From contig OX485804.1 in NCBI GenBank assembly GCA_950295325.1, positions 55,230,429 to 55,294,428 on the forward strand: a stretch of DNA of 64,000 bases. Reading direction: 5' to 3'. Each line of letters begins with the position of its first letter. The first letter of the stretch is position 1. Positions 20,985 to 31,494 of the stretch are shown piece by piece. This DNA comes from Polytrichum commune (taxonomy: Eukaryota; Streptophyta; Polytrichopsida; Polytrichales; Polytrichaceae). The notes below the pieces were generated by a model that did not search any database, was not told the origin of the DNA, and saw only the letters and a list, made by a program, of their open reading frames with translations. The position numbers and the translations under genes are program-made.

Positions 20985-23660
20985 TGGGTTGCCGAAGAGT
21001 CTAATTCCAAAAGAGGGGGATTCTAAATATCTCAACTATTGGAGACCCATCACACTACTTAAGCCAACTACAAGATATTTGCTAAACCCTTACAATTAAG
21101 GTTGCAGCCGATACTTAGGGACGTAATTAGCCCAGAGCAAACCACCTTTCTTCCTCTTAGATTTATCTTGGATAACATTGTGTTAACCCAAGAAACATTA
21201 TAGTGGGCTAAGGCATCTAGACAACAAACTGTATTTCTAAAACTCGACTTCTCAAAAGCATATGACAAGGTGTCATGGATTTTTTTTATTCGGTGCAATG
21301 AGGAAATTGAACATTAGTTCGACATTCATAAAGTGGGTCAAACTTTTATTTGTTAATGCCTCAGCCGCAGTCAACTTCAATGGGAGCCCAAGGAGCGCCT
21401 TTAAGATTGAGCGTGGGGTTAGGCAAGGATACCCATTAGCTCCGTATCTTTTCCTAATTGTTGGAGAAGTTCTCACACACGTAATAAAGAAAGCAGTTAT
21501 GGAAGGTAGGCTGAGAGGGATCACCTTGCCAGGGAGGAAAAAACAATAGAGCATCTCTCAATATGCGGACGATTTTTTTTTCATGGTAAGAGGAGAGAAA
21601 CAATATGTTGATGAATTAGTTCGCCTCCTTCAAATCTTTAGCGCAGCATCAGGTATGGAAATTAATTGGGAGAAATCATGCGCCTACTGGTTCAACAAAT
21701 ACATTCACAAATCAGAGTGGCTCAACGGGCAGATGTAGGCGACCTATCAAAGCTCGTAGGCACCCCATTTGGGTTAAACCTTAATACCCATGATGTAGAT
21801 GATTTTTTGTATCGAAAAATCTCAAGGAAATTGGATTATTGGAGGACGATGAAACTTTCACTAGTCGGAAGAGCGGTAATCTGTAACCAGGTGTTACTCT
21901 CCACTCTTTGGTTTTTTATCACGGTGTGGGGAGGGTCTAACAAAATCTTAGGAAAAATTAGGGGGGCAATCCATAATTACCTATGGTCAGGAAAAGAGCA
22001 ACTCACCCGCACTAGAGTTAGCTGGAAAGAATGTTGTTTGAAAAAGAAAAAAGAAGGCCTAGGGTTAGTGGATCCAAAAGCAGCTAAGACTAGCCTACTA
22101 TCCAAGTGAATTGTGAAGGCTATGGAACCATGAGAATCCAATCTCCAACTTATACTAAGGTATAGGTTAACGAGATCCAACCCACAAAGAGGCTATAGTT
22201 GGGGAGTAAGTTTGGATTGGTTCACAAACAAAGGGCATCAAGGCTTCCTCGGATCCAGGATTTGGGGACATATTAGTAAAGCATGGAAGACCATGATTAA
22301 AGGGACTTACCAAATCCCGCCACGCACCCGGGTGGAACTATTAAATTCTAACCTATGGTGGTTAGAGGGGATGGAGTTGCTCAAAAAAAGGTTTACATAT
22401 GAGAAAGGCCTTCATCTTTACCGCAAAGGCCTTAGGTGCATCGATGATATATGGCATAGCAGTGATCAGAATTTCCTCTCTTGGGAGCGCGCACAAGAGA
22501 AATTTAGCCTTACCAATACAAAAGAAGGCGATTGGGAGACCTTGAGTAACATAATTGCGGAGCAATGGCGCCACCTCTTGGATACGGATGAGGATACCGC
22601 CTTCGCGGGTCAATGACTTGGATTATACGAGGATGGCAAGGAGCACTGACCTTAGTGTTTAGTTGTGACACTAACTTTACACCTAAATGTCTGCAATGGC
22701 ACAATGTCACGTTACCCCTCCCAGTGCAATGTTTTACAGTTGGCACTCATTCAAAGTGCCTTAGGATATGGGAACGGCCTCTCGGGGAAGTAGAAGATTT
22801 TTCCATAAAGTAAAAGTTATCCACACTACTAGAGGTCCAAAAGAGAAGGGAAATAAAGAAGAAATCATATTTTTCTACGGCAAAATTGCCTCTCTCGGCT
22901 GGGATCTGGACCGTTGGCGTTAGATGATGGCGGCCACTTACTCACTTACACCATCAAGGATGGTCGTGATTCTATCATCAATAAGAACCTTGGCTCCACC
23001 CGGGCGGTGGACATATGGCAAGGTTATTTTCCTGGAAATTACACGTTTTATTGGTCTCAGGTTTGAGACCCTCTCCGGGCCGGGAAAGAAGCTACATTCA
23101 TCTGGTCAATCTAGCACAAGGCGGTGGCGGTTAATGAATGGCGAGCTCGCATTGCTCCAGTCTCCATTTCCAAGCAATGTGTTTTTGTCTCCCCAACACC
23201 AGTGAATCGGTGAAACATAAGTTTTGGGATTGCATTCAAGCTAGGAGGGCCTGGAGATGGGCCACATTCATTATGCATGAACTGTGTAGGGTACGCACAG
23301 GTAATTATGACAATTTCAATTGGAAGCAAGCACTGTTCGGAGAACGAAGTCCTAAGAAGTATGGTAAAATGGTCAAAGTTTGGCACCTTCTGAGAGAATC
23401 ACGTTGTGAACAATTTGGATCGAATGCAATGACAAAGTGTTTAATCATACACAATGGCATGAGTCCAGGGTCAAACAAAGGATTTGGGACGAGCTTATCA
23501 TCTACGGGAAATTGGCATGGAAGAGGGTGACCGACCTCATCGAGATTAGTAGCTTCTCGGCGATGGCTCTCCTTCAAGGTTTTGACAAATCTTGGGGTGT
23601 TAGAAGTGTCTTATGTAGAAGGCACGACCTTAGGATAGAATGGAATTGGAAAAGACTTAT
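20985..23660 (+). pseudogene. LINE ORF2 remnant: reverse transcriptase and zf-RVT
   Basis: Broken into several frames by at least five stops or shifts. Readable in order: YLNYWRPITLL near 21030, FLKLDFSKAYDKVSW near 21240, RGVRQGYPLAPYLF near 21415, the catalytic QYADDFFF near 21560. The thumb and connection follow (PFGLNLNTHDVDDFLYRKIS, LVGRAVICNQVLLSTLWFF, SWKECCLKKKKEGLGLVDPK, 21760-22080). A zinc-binding reverse-transcriptase module lies near 23115-23260: VNEWRARIAP, then CVFCLPNTSESVKHKFWDC. This order is the standard plant L1 ORF2 C-terminal half. Confidence 0.8.
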
Positions 23661-23666
23661 AGGCAC

Positions 23667-23734
23667 CCCACACATACTGGTGGTGGGCGGCAGTGAACGG
23701 GTGAACACCGTTCATTACCACCAGTATGTGTGGG
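23667..23734. repeat. Hairpin H with perfect 18-bp stem
   Basis: CCCACACATACTGGTGGT (23667-23684) is matched exactly by ACCACCAGTATGTGTGGG (23717-23734). Inside is a second stem, GAACGG with CCGTTC. Related halves occur at 9470-9632, 25070-25100 and 60004-60040, always beside an E copy. Confidence 0.8.
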
Positions 23735-23919
23735 CGTGTTCTATTTTATTTTCACAAATCCCTTGGCCTTCTTCTACCCATGCAAACTAAGTGAACCTAT
23801 AGTTAGGCAAGAACTCATTTATATTTTCTTTGTGATGTCACCCGCGACCTTAAGCCCGCCTCCCCAATACCTGATAAGTTATTTGTCTCACATTTGTTGA
23901 TGTTAAGAGCAATGAACTA

Positions 23920-24925
23920 GGAGAACCAATGGCTAGTTACAAATGCCTTGAGAAATAACCGGCTGAAGTTCAAGACTTCAGGAAAATTACTGGACCTTTT
24001 AAGAGGAATCTATAGGACATCCTAAAAAAAATGAATTTAGGGGTGGAGCCTTGCAATAGTATGCAACTAGGAAGTTACATTTTGAGGTTGAGCTTTCGTG
24101 AGAATTGATTTCAATGAACCAATGTCTAGGAAGATTTGTAGACATAATCGGTGGAAATCCTAGTGTTTCCAAGGCCAATTGGATACATGATGACATTTTT
24201 CATGGGATTTGTGACAGTCAATTTGATTGCAGAGTTCTCACTTAGTGTTTGGCCTCTCTTCTTGATTGCCAAATACATTACCATTTGTCAATCAATTGTT
24301 TGTTCATCAGTCATAAAGTTTGTGCGAATATTCAAATCACTCATGTAGTTTCTAGAATCAAGGTATTCAACCTGGGACATTTTTGCACCCAAGTAAGTTA
24401 TGTACACCTCAAGGTTGGCAATAATCTTGAGGTGCAACTACACTGCCTAGTTAGGTTGGGCTTTTATGAGAATTGAATTCAATGAACTACACCATTTATG
24501 GTATTTAGTGTCACTTATTTGGAATTGCGCAATGCAATAATTCTTACTCACAAAGAATTATGTTTCAATTTTATTTGTTTCTATCAAGTATTCCTCGATT
24601 TAACAAAGAAAACCCGACAGATGTCGGCATGTTATCGGTCGGTTTTGGAAACACCGGGATGTCCACTATCTAACTATGCCCTCAAAAAAATTCCCCGGAC
24701 CAGTGATCGGGGAGATTTTTGGGCATAACCGGTTAAGATCCTAGTGTTTGCAAGTCCAACCGGATGAGACTTAACCGGTGGAAGTTCAAGACTGCATGAA
24801 AATTGTTGATCATGTTAGAGGAATTTATAGAATATACCCCAACTTAATAAAGGAAAACCGGAGGATGTCAACATGTAACCGGTTCATTTGTTACAAACTG
24901 CCGGTTCTCCCCAATCATAGTTCAC
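23920..24925. mobile_element. Cluster of MITE E copies in both orientations, with one K end
   Basis: 23925-24190 is a disrupted E copy. 24484-24530 is a lone K terminus (CTACACCATTTATGGTATTT, AGTGTCACTTA). 24600-24925 holds at least two E copies meeting head to head: AACTATGCCC and CCCCGGACCAGTGATCGGGG sit at the centre of a palindrome at about 24650-24740. The strand then flips again near 24770, to end at CCGGTTCTCCCCAATCATAG. Confidence 0.55.
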
Positions 24926-24964
24926 GAGCAGCTAATAGTCCAATTTTTTTTTGTCTGCTAGGTC

Positions 24965-25360
24965 GTAAATAACAGCGAACGGGCGAGCGGCGTGACGGTT
25001 GCGACCAGTCGCTGCCGCTGCCGAAATTCACTTGAAAAAGGGGCACCCTGCTGGTGGGAGCCTGCGACTGGCCCTCCCACCAACATGTGTGGGCGGCCTA
25101 TTAGAAGATAGCCGGGTTGGCGGGGTAGTTAGGCTCTTGGGGGTGAGGGGGTTGTCCTTGGCCGGTGGGGTGGGGGTGGTCCTTGGCTTGGTGGGTCCAG
25201 GGGGTTGTCCTTGGTTGGGTTGTTGTTTGCTCTTTTTACGTGGCGGTGTTTCGCACATGAGGGGTCCCGCCTCCCCTCGGTAAGGGCGCGTTTTTCTTCT
25301 TGGTTTCAATTCATTGGCGTTGGCCGGTTTGGCCTTCTGTCCCAAACAAAAAAAAGGAAA
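24965..25360. repeat. H fragment, GC-rich minisatellite and possible LINE tail
   Basis: 24965-25100 has diverged H sequence ending ACCAACATGTGTGGGCGGCC. Then comes a short minisatellite with about three repeats of GGGGTTGTCCTTGG (25140-25220). The segment up to CTGTCCCAAACAAAAAAAAG (25340-25360) resembles the 3' end and A-tail of a plant LINE, but this is a weak guess. The open frames here are composition artefacts. Confidence 0.4.
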
Positions 25361-25369
25361 AAGGAAAAC

Positions 25370-25432
25370 TTTGCAAACACCAGGATCTCATCCGATTATG
25401 CCCAAAAATCTCCCCGATCACTGGCCTGCTGT
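25370..25432 (+). mobile_element. MITE E terminal fragment
   Basis: GCAAACACCAGGATCTCATC, TTATGCCCAAAAATCTCCCC and GATCACTGG are the terminal part of the E family with an intact TIR end. Confidence 0.6.
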
Positions 25433-27204
25433 CCTTATTTTGAAGGACCTTGCAGTATATTGCATTTTCGGAAGAGTTGACCCAACTGGCATGTTTGAAT
25501 TTTTGAAAATAAAAGTAAGTAGGTACATAAAGGTGAGCAACAGGGAGAGGCACTGTTTGAGGTGAGAAGGTTGGAAGAGGCACTCAACGTGCGGAAGTGA
25601 TGAGTTCCAGTTCGTTATATAGTTACCCTCTTTCGACCTGATCTTGTGATGTACTCTTGGCCAATTCCAACTTGCAGCTAGCTACGTACTGCCCATGAAT
25701 AAGCAACCCTAGATTATTGCTTCCTGGAAGAGACTTAGCAAGCAACGAAATTCAACACAAAATCCACTTTACCATGCGATCAAATATCAGGATTCATCAA
25801 GTATCAGAACCTGCATGTAATTAACTTAATTAGCCTCTGTTTCTTGTTGCCACCAAGTTCACACTGGTGACTGATGAGTTCCTTATGGAAATATTTTTAG
25901 TTCTTCAATCCGTCATGACTTACATAGGCTCACGTCAAGTAGGAGCTCACCCTACACATTAAAATATTTTATAATTGAATATGGAAGGAGGTGCTAATAA
26001 AGCTTTCTTGGCAGAGGGACGTTGAAGTCAACTTTGTCTTCTTCAAATCCCAAGCTCCACCTCAGCTCAGTGCGCAGTAGGTAGTGTATTCATGGAGATT
26101 CCTCCGATCCTGTTTCTGGTAATAAGTCAATGGCTTCTAGTAGGGGAATAGGGCATAAAGTCAAAGACCCATGTTCTTAACTTTTAACTTGTGTTTATCC
26201 TTAATTATGATTAAACGCACCTGTAGAGTCGTTGATCGGTGGAATATATATGACCTTAACCCTAACTTCCCACCCCCAATTTCCCTCAAAAAAATTTCAG
26301 AAAATGTGACCTCAATTTCAATGACCACAGCTATAGATCTAAAGGTTGGTTTTTTTGGGCAAATCCAATCGTATTTGCAAGTTAGAGGTGACTTCTCACT
26401 ATCCAAACTTTAAACGTTGAAGTTCTATTATGTAGGAGATTATAAAAAGGAATGTCAATAATGGTCTTGAGGGATAACAATTTAGCGATAAAAATAAGGT
26501 TGGTTTTTATTATTGAACTTCCACTCAAATCATCTCCAAATGACAAAATGTTACTCTCATTCAAAAGAGGGGCAATATACCTACTCAAATCAACTCGCAA
26601 ACCTTGAAACCATTATTTTGTGAGTTTTTTTGGGAAGCTTTGCAATTTGAGGCAAAAGTGCCAAAACTACAAACCTTTCACATGGATTTACACCCACCAA
26701 TAGATGTCCAACTAAAACTTCCAATGGTAGATGTTTAGAATATGTTGCGTTTGAGTGTCATGCAAATATTCATATCAATTTAGGAATCATTTGCACATAG
26801 GGATCAACAAAAGAACATGTTTAGGATATGTTGCCCCTAAATCGCGGAGGTGACACATGTCAAGTTTTGGTTCATGGATCGCATCAACTGTAAACCAGTT
26901 GAGAGCACCCTCCCATATTTGAATTAATAAAAAAATAACTAACTTTGTTGAATCAAACTTATTCATGTGGCACACCATAGCATACTTGAACATGAACAAG
27001 AGAAGTAGTTGAACCAATCAAGAGACCATCCGAACTAGTGCTAAAGGGGTTAGAGCGAATTGCTCACGACCAAATTATGGTGGCATAGAGGATTAGAAGT
27101 TAAAGTAATCAACTATGTACAGGATCTCACACAACATGGATGCCCTTAGATGCAAGTACACAAGATGGATGCGCCTAATTCCAACATAATAATAAATAGA
27201 CATC
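25433..27204. other. Spacer without a gene
   Basis: AT-rich. The short frames are unsupported. No repeat shared with the rest of the window was recognised. Confidence 0.5.
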
Positions 27205-27420
27205 TATGTTTGGGTGGCATGTGGGTTAGGTGTGGATTTAAGGACGTTGAAATGACATGTATTTGGAAAAAAGTGGACTATGGCAAGTGGGCACGATTTG
27301 GATCGCTAATTGTTTCTCACTAATTATTGTGCACGTTTTGATATCTTACAAGAAGTGGGTGCAGAGAGAAAGATATCCGACAACACACGTCTAACTTATT
27401 ATGGACCTCTTTGACAAGGT
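27205..27420 (+). repeat. Dispersed repeat D, copy 3
   Basis: From TAGGTGTGGATTTAAGGACG through AAGAAGTGGGTGCAGAGAGA to ACAACACACGTCTAAC, following D1 and D5; the central segment is deleted. Confidence 0.5.
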
Positions 27421-28799
27421 TTGAGAGTTCTCAGCGAGTGTTGAGCAACTTTTAAATACACAAGAGAAAGATGCATTGGACTGTCATTGGGTCCACCACC
27501 TTAATTTTTACTATCTAGTTGTAGTTAATATTCTAACACTAGATACCTTTAAGATTATAGTTTCACAACATTTGACGATGAATCGATGATGAGATCAAAC
27601 TCTTGGGCAATGCTCGTGGCACTTAGAATACCATACGTGACTAGATTCTTATTTGTTCTTGACATAAGATAATATACACTAAATGAAGTCTTCAACTTAT
27701 AAACATAATTTGATTCAAACGGTTTTAAATACTTGGCGAGTACCTATAGAAATGTTGTAGAAAGGTTGTCCATTAGACCCTTAGATTTTCAAAGGTAATT
27801 TGCAAGGATCAAGGACACAACATTACTCAGCCTCTCAATGTCGCACATTTTCTAAATGAGGTCTACACAATGAGAGGTTGGCAAACATGTCTCAAATCAT
27901 CATGCCCCAAGCACACTCGCCCATCATGCTCAGTTGTCCCACATGGAACCCTTGGCAACAACCACCTAGGGTCTATAATATATCACACCGCACAGTCCAA
28001 CCGATAAATCATGTTATACACACCATCTCATGTAAACTAAACCTGGAATACAACAACATGTTAGCTCAAAGGCACAAAATGAACAATGTTTCAAGTTGAA
28101 CATGGTCCATTTGGCAAGGAAGACCACGATAGAAGAGGCATAGTATACGCTCAATATTCTTGACTGCTGAGTAAAGGTAAAGATTTGACATTTCTTCCAC
28201 CATGTTTAAGGTATGACTTTCTCTAGAGGGGTTTACCAAAATATGAACCACATGGGAAAGGATTCCTCATCACTCCACAAGTTGATGTTGAGCCCGTACA
28301 CATTGTGGGTGGGTCTGTGCAGGCCAGGAGTAGAAACTAAGTAATTAAATATCCATTATTGTTCCGAGTCGGCTCACCATGAAGTTCAACGGAAAAGCCT
28401 TCGATATTGTGATTCTAAAGCTAGACCGTCAAGCCGCATTCACACAGAGGCACGATGAGAATTTGCAACTTGGTTGCTGTTGGACATCACCAAGCTGGCT
28501 GCTGCAACTTGTAACTAATCACAAAAGGTGGTGACTCTCATGCCCCGGTCGCACTGAACTTTCCATCTAGTTCCAACCGTGCAATTGGTGGGGATTACGT
28601 TGAGAAATAGATGTTGGCCCACCACTTTTCACACCATTACAGCCGGAGATGTCAATGGATGGTGTCTGAACTGGCTCGTGTGATCAACCCCTCAATCTAA
28701 CTCCAATGAACCACAAAGCACTTGCTTCCGCCATCCACAAGGACCAATTACGTTATCTAATCTTCCCATTTAAGCTTTTGGTATTCTAAGGTATTGTTG
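27421..28799. other. Spacer without a gene
   Basis: Some frames of 40-70 codons on both strands, none recognisable. A slightly less AT-rich patch at 28300-28700 has no continuous coding frame. Confidence 0.5.
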
Positions 28800-29000
28800 A
28801 TGTACAAATCAACGGTACACACTCATTATTCAGTTGCTATCGGTCGTTTCATTTTGAAAATATCAATACAATGCTTCACTTGAGTTTTCCAACTTGGATA
28901 TGTGAATGCGGTGCTATGTTTTGAGAATAAACAGAGCATGGTTCTGAATAGAAATATGGCTTATTCTCGACCCCACCTACCATACATATTTAGTTGAATA
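28800..29000 (+). repeat. Repeat F, segment b, copy 1
   Basis: Matches 45680-45875, with shared phrases ATATCAATACAATGCTTCAC, AATATGGCTTATTC and GAATAAGGTTATG. Together with segment a it forms a two-part repeat whose parts lie in opposite order at the two loci. Confidence 0.5.
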
Positions 29001-29049
29001 AGGTTATGTAGGTTGTAATCCCCTCACCCTTCTCTCCTTTTGACTAAGG

Positions 29050-29400
29050 TCCCAATCAGGGCCCCATCCGCAATCTGTAGGGTACTGGAATTTTGATAAG
29101 GCCAAGATTGAATCTCGATCGGGCTGGAAACCGATAGTGCCATGACACATGTCCTGGTTTTGAGTGCTAAAGTGAGGAGGGGTGAGCGGTTGTGGCAAAC
29201 TCTAGACATTGGGAATGTTTTCGGACCAACTTTTGGCTTATAAAATTCACAATGATATCAATTTAGGGAACAAAATTACTCAAAAAATTGCAGTCCTCCT
29301 AATTTCTATCTTCCTACACACGATTTTTTTTGCACCGCCTTATACTCCTCAAGATCTGGCGTAGAATCTCTTATCTGATCGGCTATGGGCACCTCTACTC
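29050..29400 (-). mobile_element. MITE G, copy 3 (inverted)
   Basis: Reverse complement of G1, with CAATCTGTAGGGTACTGGAA, GACACATGTCCTGGTTTTGA, ACCAACTTTTGGCTTATAAA and the terminus GGGCACCTCTACT. The terminal repeat at the low-coordinate end is lost. Confidence 0.6.
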
Positions 29401-29727
29401 TCCATGGACTTTGTCGCGTACTTTCTTCATCTTTAGTGAATGTATGTAGCGATCTCAGTGGAGCTCCCGAGCCTTTGGGGAATGTGGGCGGCTAGGTAAG
29501 CCACTATCTAGTACTAACTAGGTGAATGTTGTACCCGATTGACACTCACATTAATTCCAGAAGCTAGCACTAAGTGAGTACATTGTAAGCGTATTATATG
29601 TATTTTAGACAAGTTGAAGTGTTAAAAGCATATAGCAAGTAATATGCTCTACGGTCAACAACTAAAATATAGTTGTCACAACAAGGCAATTAATGGCACT
29701 TGACATCATGGGACATGGATGGTTATA

Positions 29728-29945
29728 GTATTATTTATCAAACCTCGCAAGAGATGGATATCCTTGAATCCAGCTTCTTTTGCCTCACAATCCCAACATA
29801 TATAGAAGGGTATGTCAATATGACGTCATCATAACATCACTCTATATATCGATAGGTCAAGTTTCGAACAGATCTCTTCCCCAAGTTTAGCTCCTCACAT
29901 GATTTCATTCCTAAAAACACGCTTGCAAATAAGACATGCAATGGC
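29728..29945 (+). repeat. Repeat F, segment a, copy 1
   Basis: Near-identical over about 130 bp to 45369-45600: CAGCTTCTTTTGCCTCACAA, CCCAACATATATAGAAGGGT, TATGACGTCATCATAACATC, followed by a TATATAT tract. The palindrome TGACGTCA and an adjacent TATA-like run are kept in both copies, reminiscent of a small promoter module. No terminal repeats were seen. Confidence 0.55.
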
Positions 29946-29994
29946 AAATTCACTAGACTATGGGGCCCAGGGCTGACTTTTCACAAAGTTTTTG

Positions 29995-30620
29995 CCCGTC
30001 CACGTCCAACAACCTTGAATTGAAAGGCAAAAAAAATTGCAACCCGTCCCAAAACCGGTACGTTCTAAACCAGCCCGTCCATGGAAAAGGTTAAAGAAAA
30101 AACAACCCGTCCCAAAACTGGTTTGAAATTGAAAGTACCCGTCCCGCAAGAGGTATAAATAAGTCTCTTACAACGTTAGTAAAAAATAGAAAAAAAACAA
30201 AAACAAAAAACCGAAAGATGTCGACATGTGACTGGTTGCACTTGGAAACAATAGGATCTTGACAAATTATGCCTTCAATGTTCATCAATTATCTATCTTT
30301 TGCTGTCGATTCTCATCTTTCCAGTTCACCCCATTCTAAATTTTGTAGTTAATGAATTAATGTATGCAGGTGAATCAAGCACTTCAAGATTGATATTTTG
30401 ATTGGGTATTAGTGGTTTGATTGCATTATGCTTATATTCACATGTCATATATGACATAATGTAACTGATATTTGTACCATTTATTTTTTTTGGGAAAAAT
30501 TATCAAAAGATTTTTTTTAGAACCCGTCCAAAGTGAATTTGACACGTCCAAGAACCGGTTCATTTTCTAAGAAACCGTCCACTGGAAATGTTTTTTTCTT
30601 TTTCTTCTATGAACATGTCC
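29995..30620. promoter_or_regulatory. Cluster of CCCGTCC-like motifs with a TATA-like box
   Basis: About nine CCGTCC or CGTCC motifs at irregular spacing (for example AACCCGTCCCAAAACCGGT near 30036 and AACCCGTCCCAAAACTGG near 30104), several followed by an ACCGGT-like sequence. GGTATAAATAAGTC lies at 30150-30163. A partial E copy sits in the middle (30205-30300). It may be a promoter-like module or simply a degraded tandem repeat; no transcript unit follows before the piggyBac insertion. Confidence 0.35.
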
Positions 30621-30633
30621 CTAGACATGTTAA

Positions 30634-31490
30634 CCCCTAAATGACCCACGGGAGCCGTAGCTACAGGACCAGTTCCGGTACATACGGTGGGCAACAATTA
30701 ATTTTCTAAATTTGGAGGGCAACATTTGCCTAATCCAACCGCTGCGATGTATAGGCAACCCCTAACTTAGCGGGTGTAATTTTTTGGGAGTCATTTATCT
30801 GCAATATCGGCGGAGAAGATTATGCTTTTGTGTGTTATTTGTGTGTATTCAGTGTGAGTGCTCCGGTATTATGTAGCCCCGTAAATTCTGTGACTCCAAA
30901 TGCAAGATCGGAGCGGTGTAGACCTTCAATAACCAACCACTCAGGTGCATGAATTTTCCCTATGAATTTTGTGTGAATCGGGCCCCGGGGTAAGTGTTTC
31001 TAAATCAAGCTTCATGTGTGGCGGGTGACCCGAGGAAAGCTCTGGCATGATTGGAATACGCCGGGGTTTTTGTACATCTCGGCCAATGGGATTAGATCAA
31101 TGGCTGTCAGGGTAGACACCGTGGCTACATGGACGGTGGGAGGATGGAGGGAAGGCCACGGTGGTGACGGTGCAGGAGTCACCAACGATTATACGGTCGA
31201 GCTAGTGATGACTCTTGGTCCAACAACGCGGGAAGTCTCACTACAAGAGACGCGAGTAGATTTCCAAGATGCGGAGCTTCCCAAGTCGTGTGATCGATAA
31301 ATCACCGTGTTTAGATAAAATGGTTTACAAAATTCAAAGGTGCAATGTTTGAGTAATGTAAGCAATCTGACTCACCCTCAAAATTGAAATCACATCAACT
31401 AGTACAAACTACTACCCTTATAACAATCCGATTACAGGAGGGCAACAAGCTGGGTCGCCGCTAAGAACAGTGTCCGCAATCAAAATTGGT
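30634..31490. other. piggyBac left subterminal region
   Basis: About 860 bp between the left TIR and the transposase 3' end. It presumably holds the transposase 3' UTR and subterminal binding sites. A plus-strand open frame of 94 codons (31016-31300, Gly/Thr-rich) has no recognisable domain and I do not call it a gene. Confidence 0.5.
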
Positions 31491-31494
31491 TTAC

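Larger units (their letters stand above)
20010..23660 (+). mobile_element. Plant L1-type LINE, decayed
   Basis: A non-LTR retrotransposon remnant with ORF1 (nucleic-acid binding) followed by reverse transcriptase and a C-terminal zinc-binding module, all on the plus strand. The endonuclease domain expected between ORF1 and reverse transcriptase is not recognisable, which points to an internal deletion or severe decay in 20360-20980. There is no poly(A) tail or clear target-site duplication; at the 3' end it gives way to hairpin H at 23667. Confidence 0.8.

Noticed and set aside
25028-25345. Proline-rich minus-strand frame of about 105 codons
   Set aside because: Produced by the GGGGTTGTCCTTGG minisatellite and GC-rich sequence; no start context, domain or splice partner.
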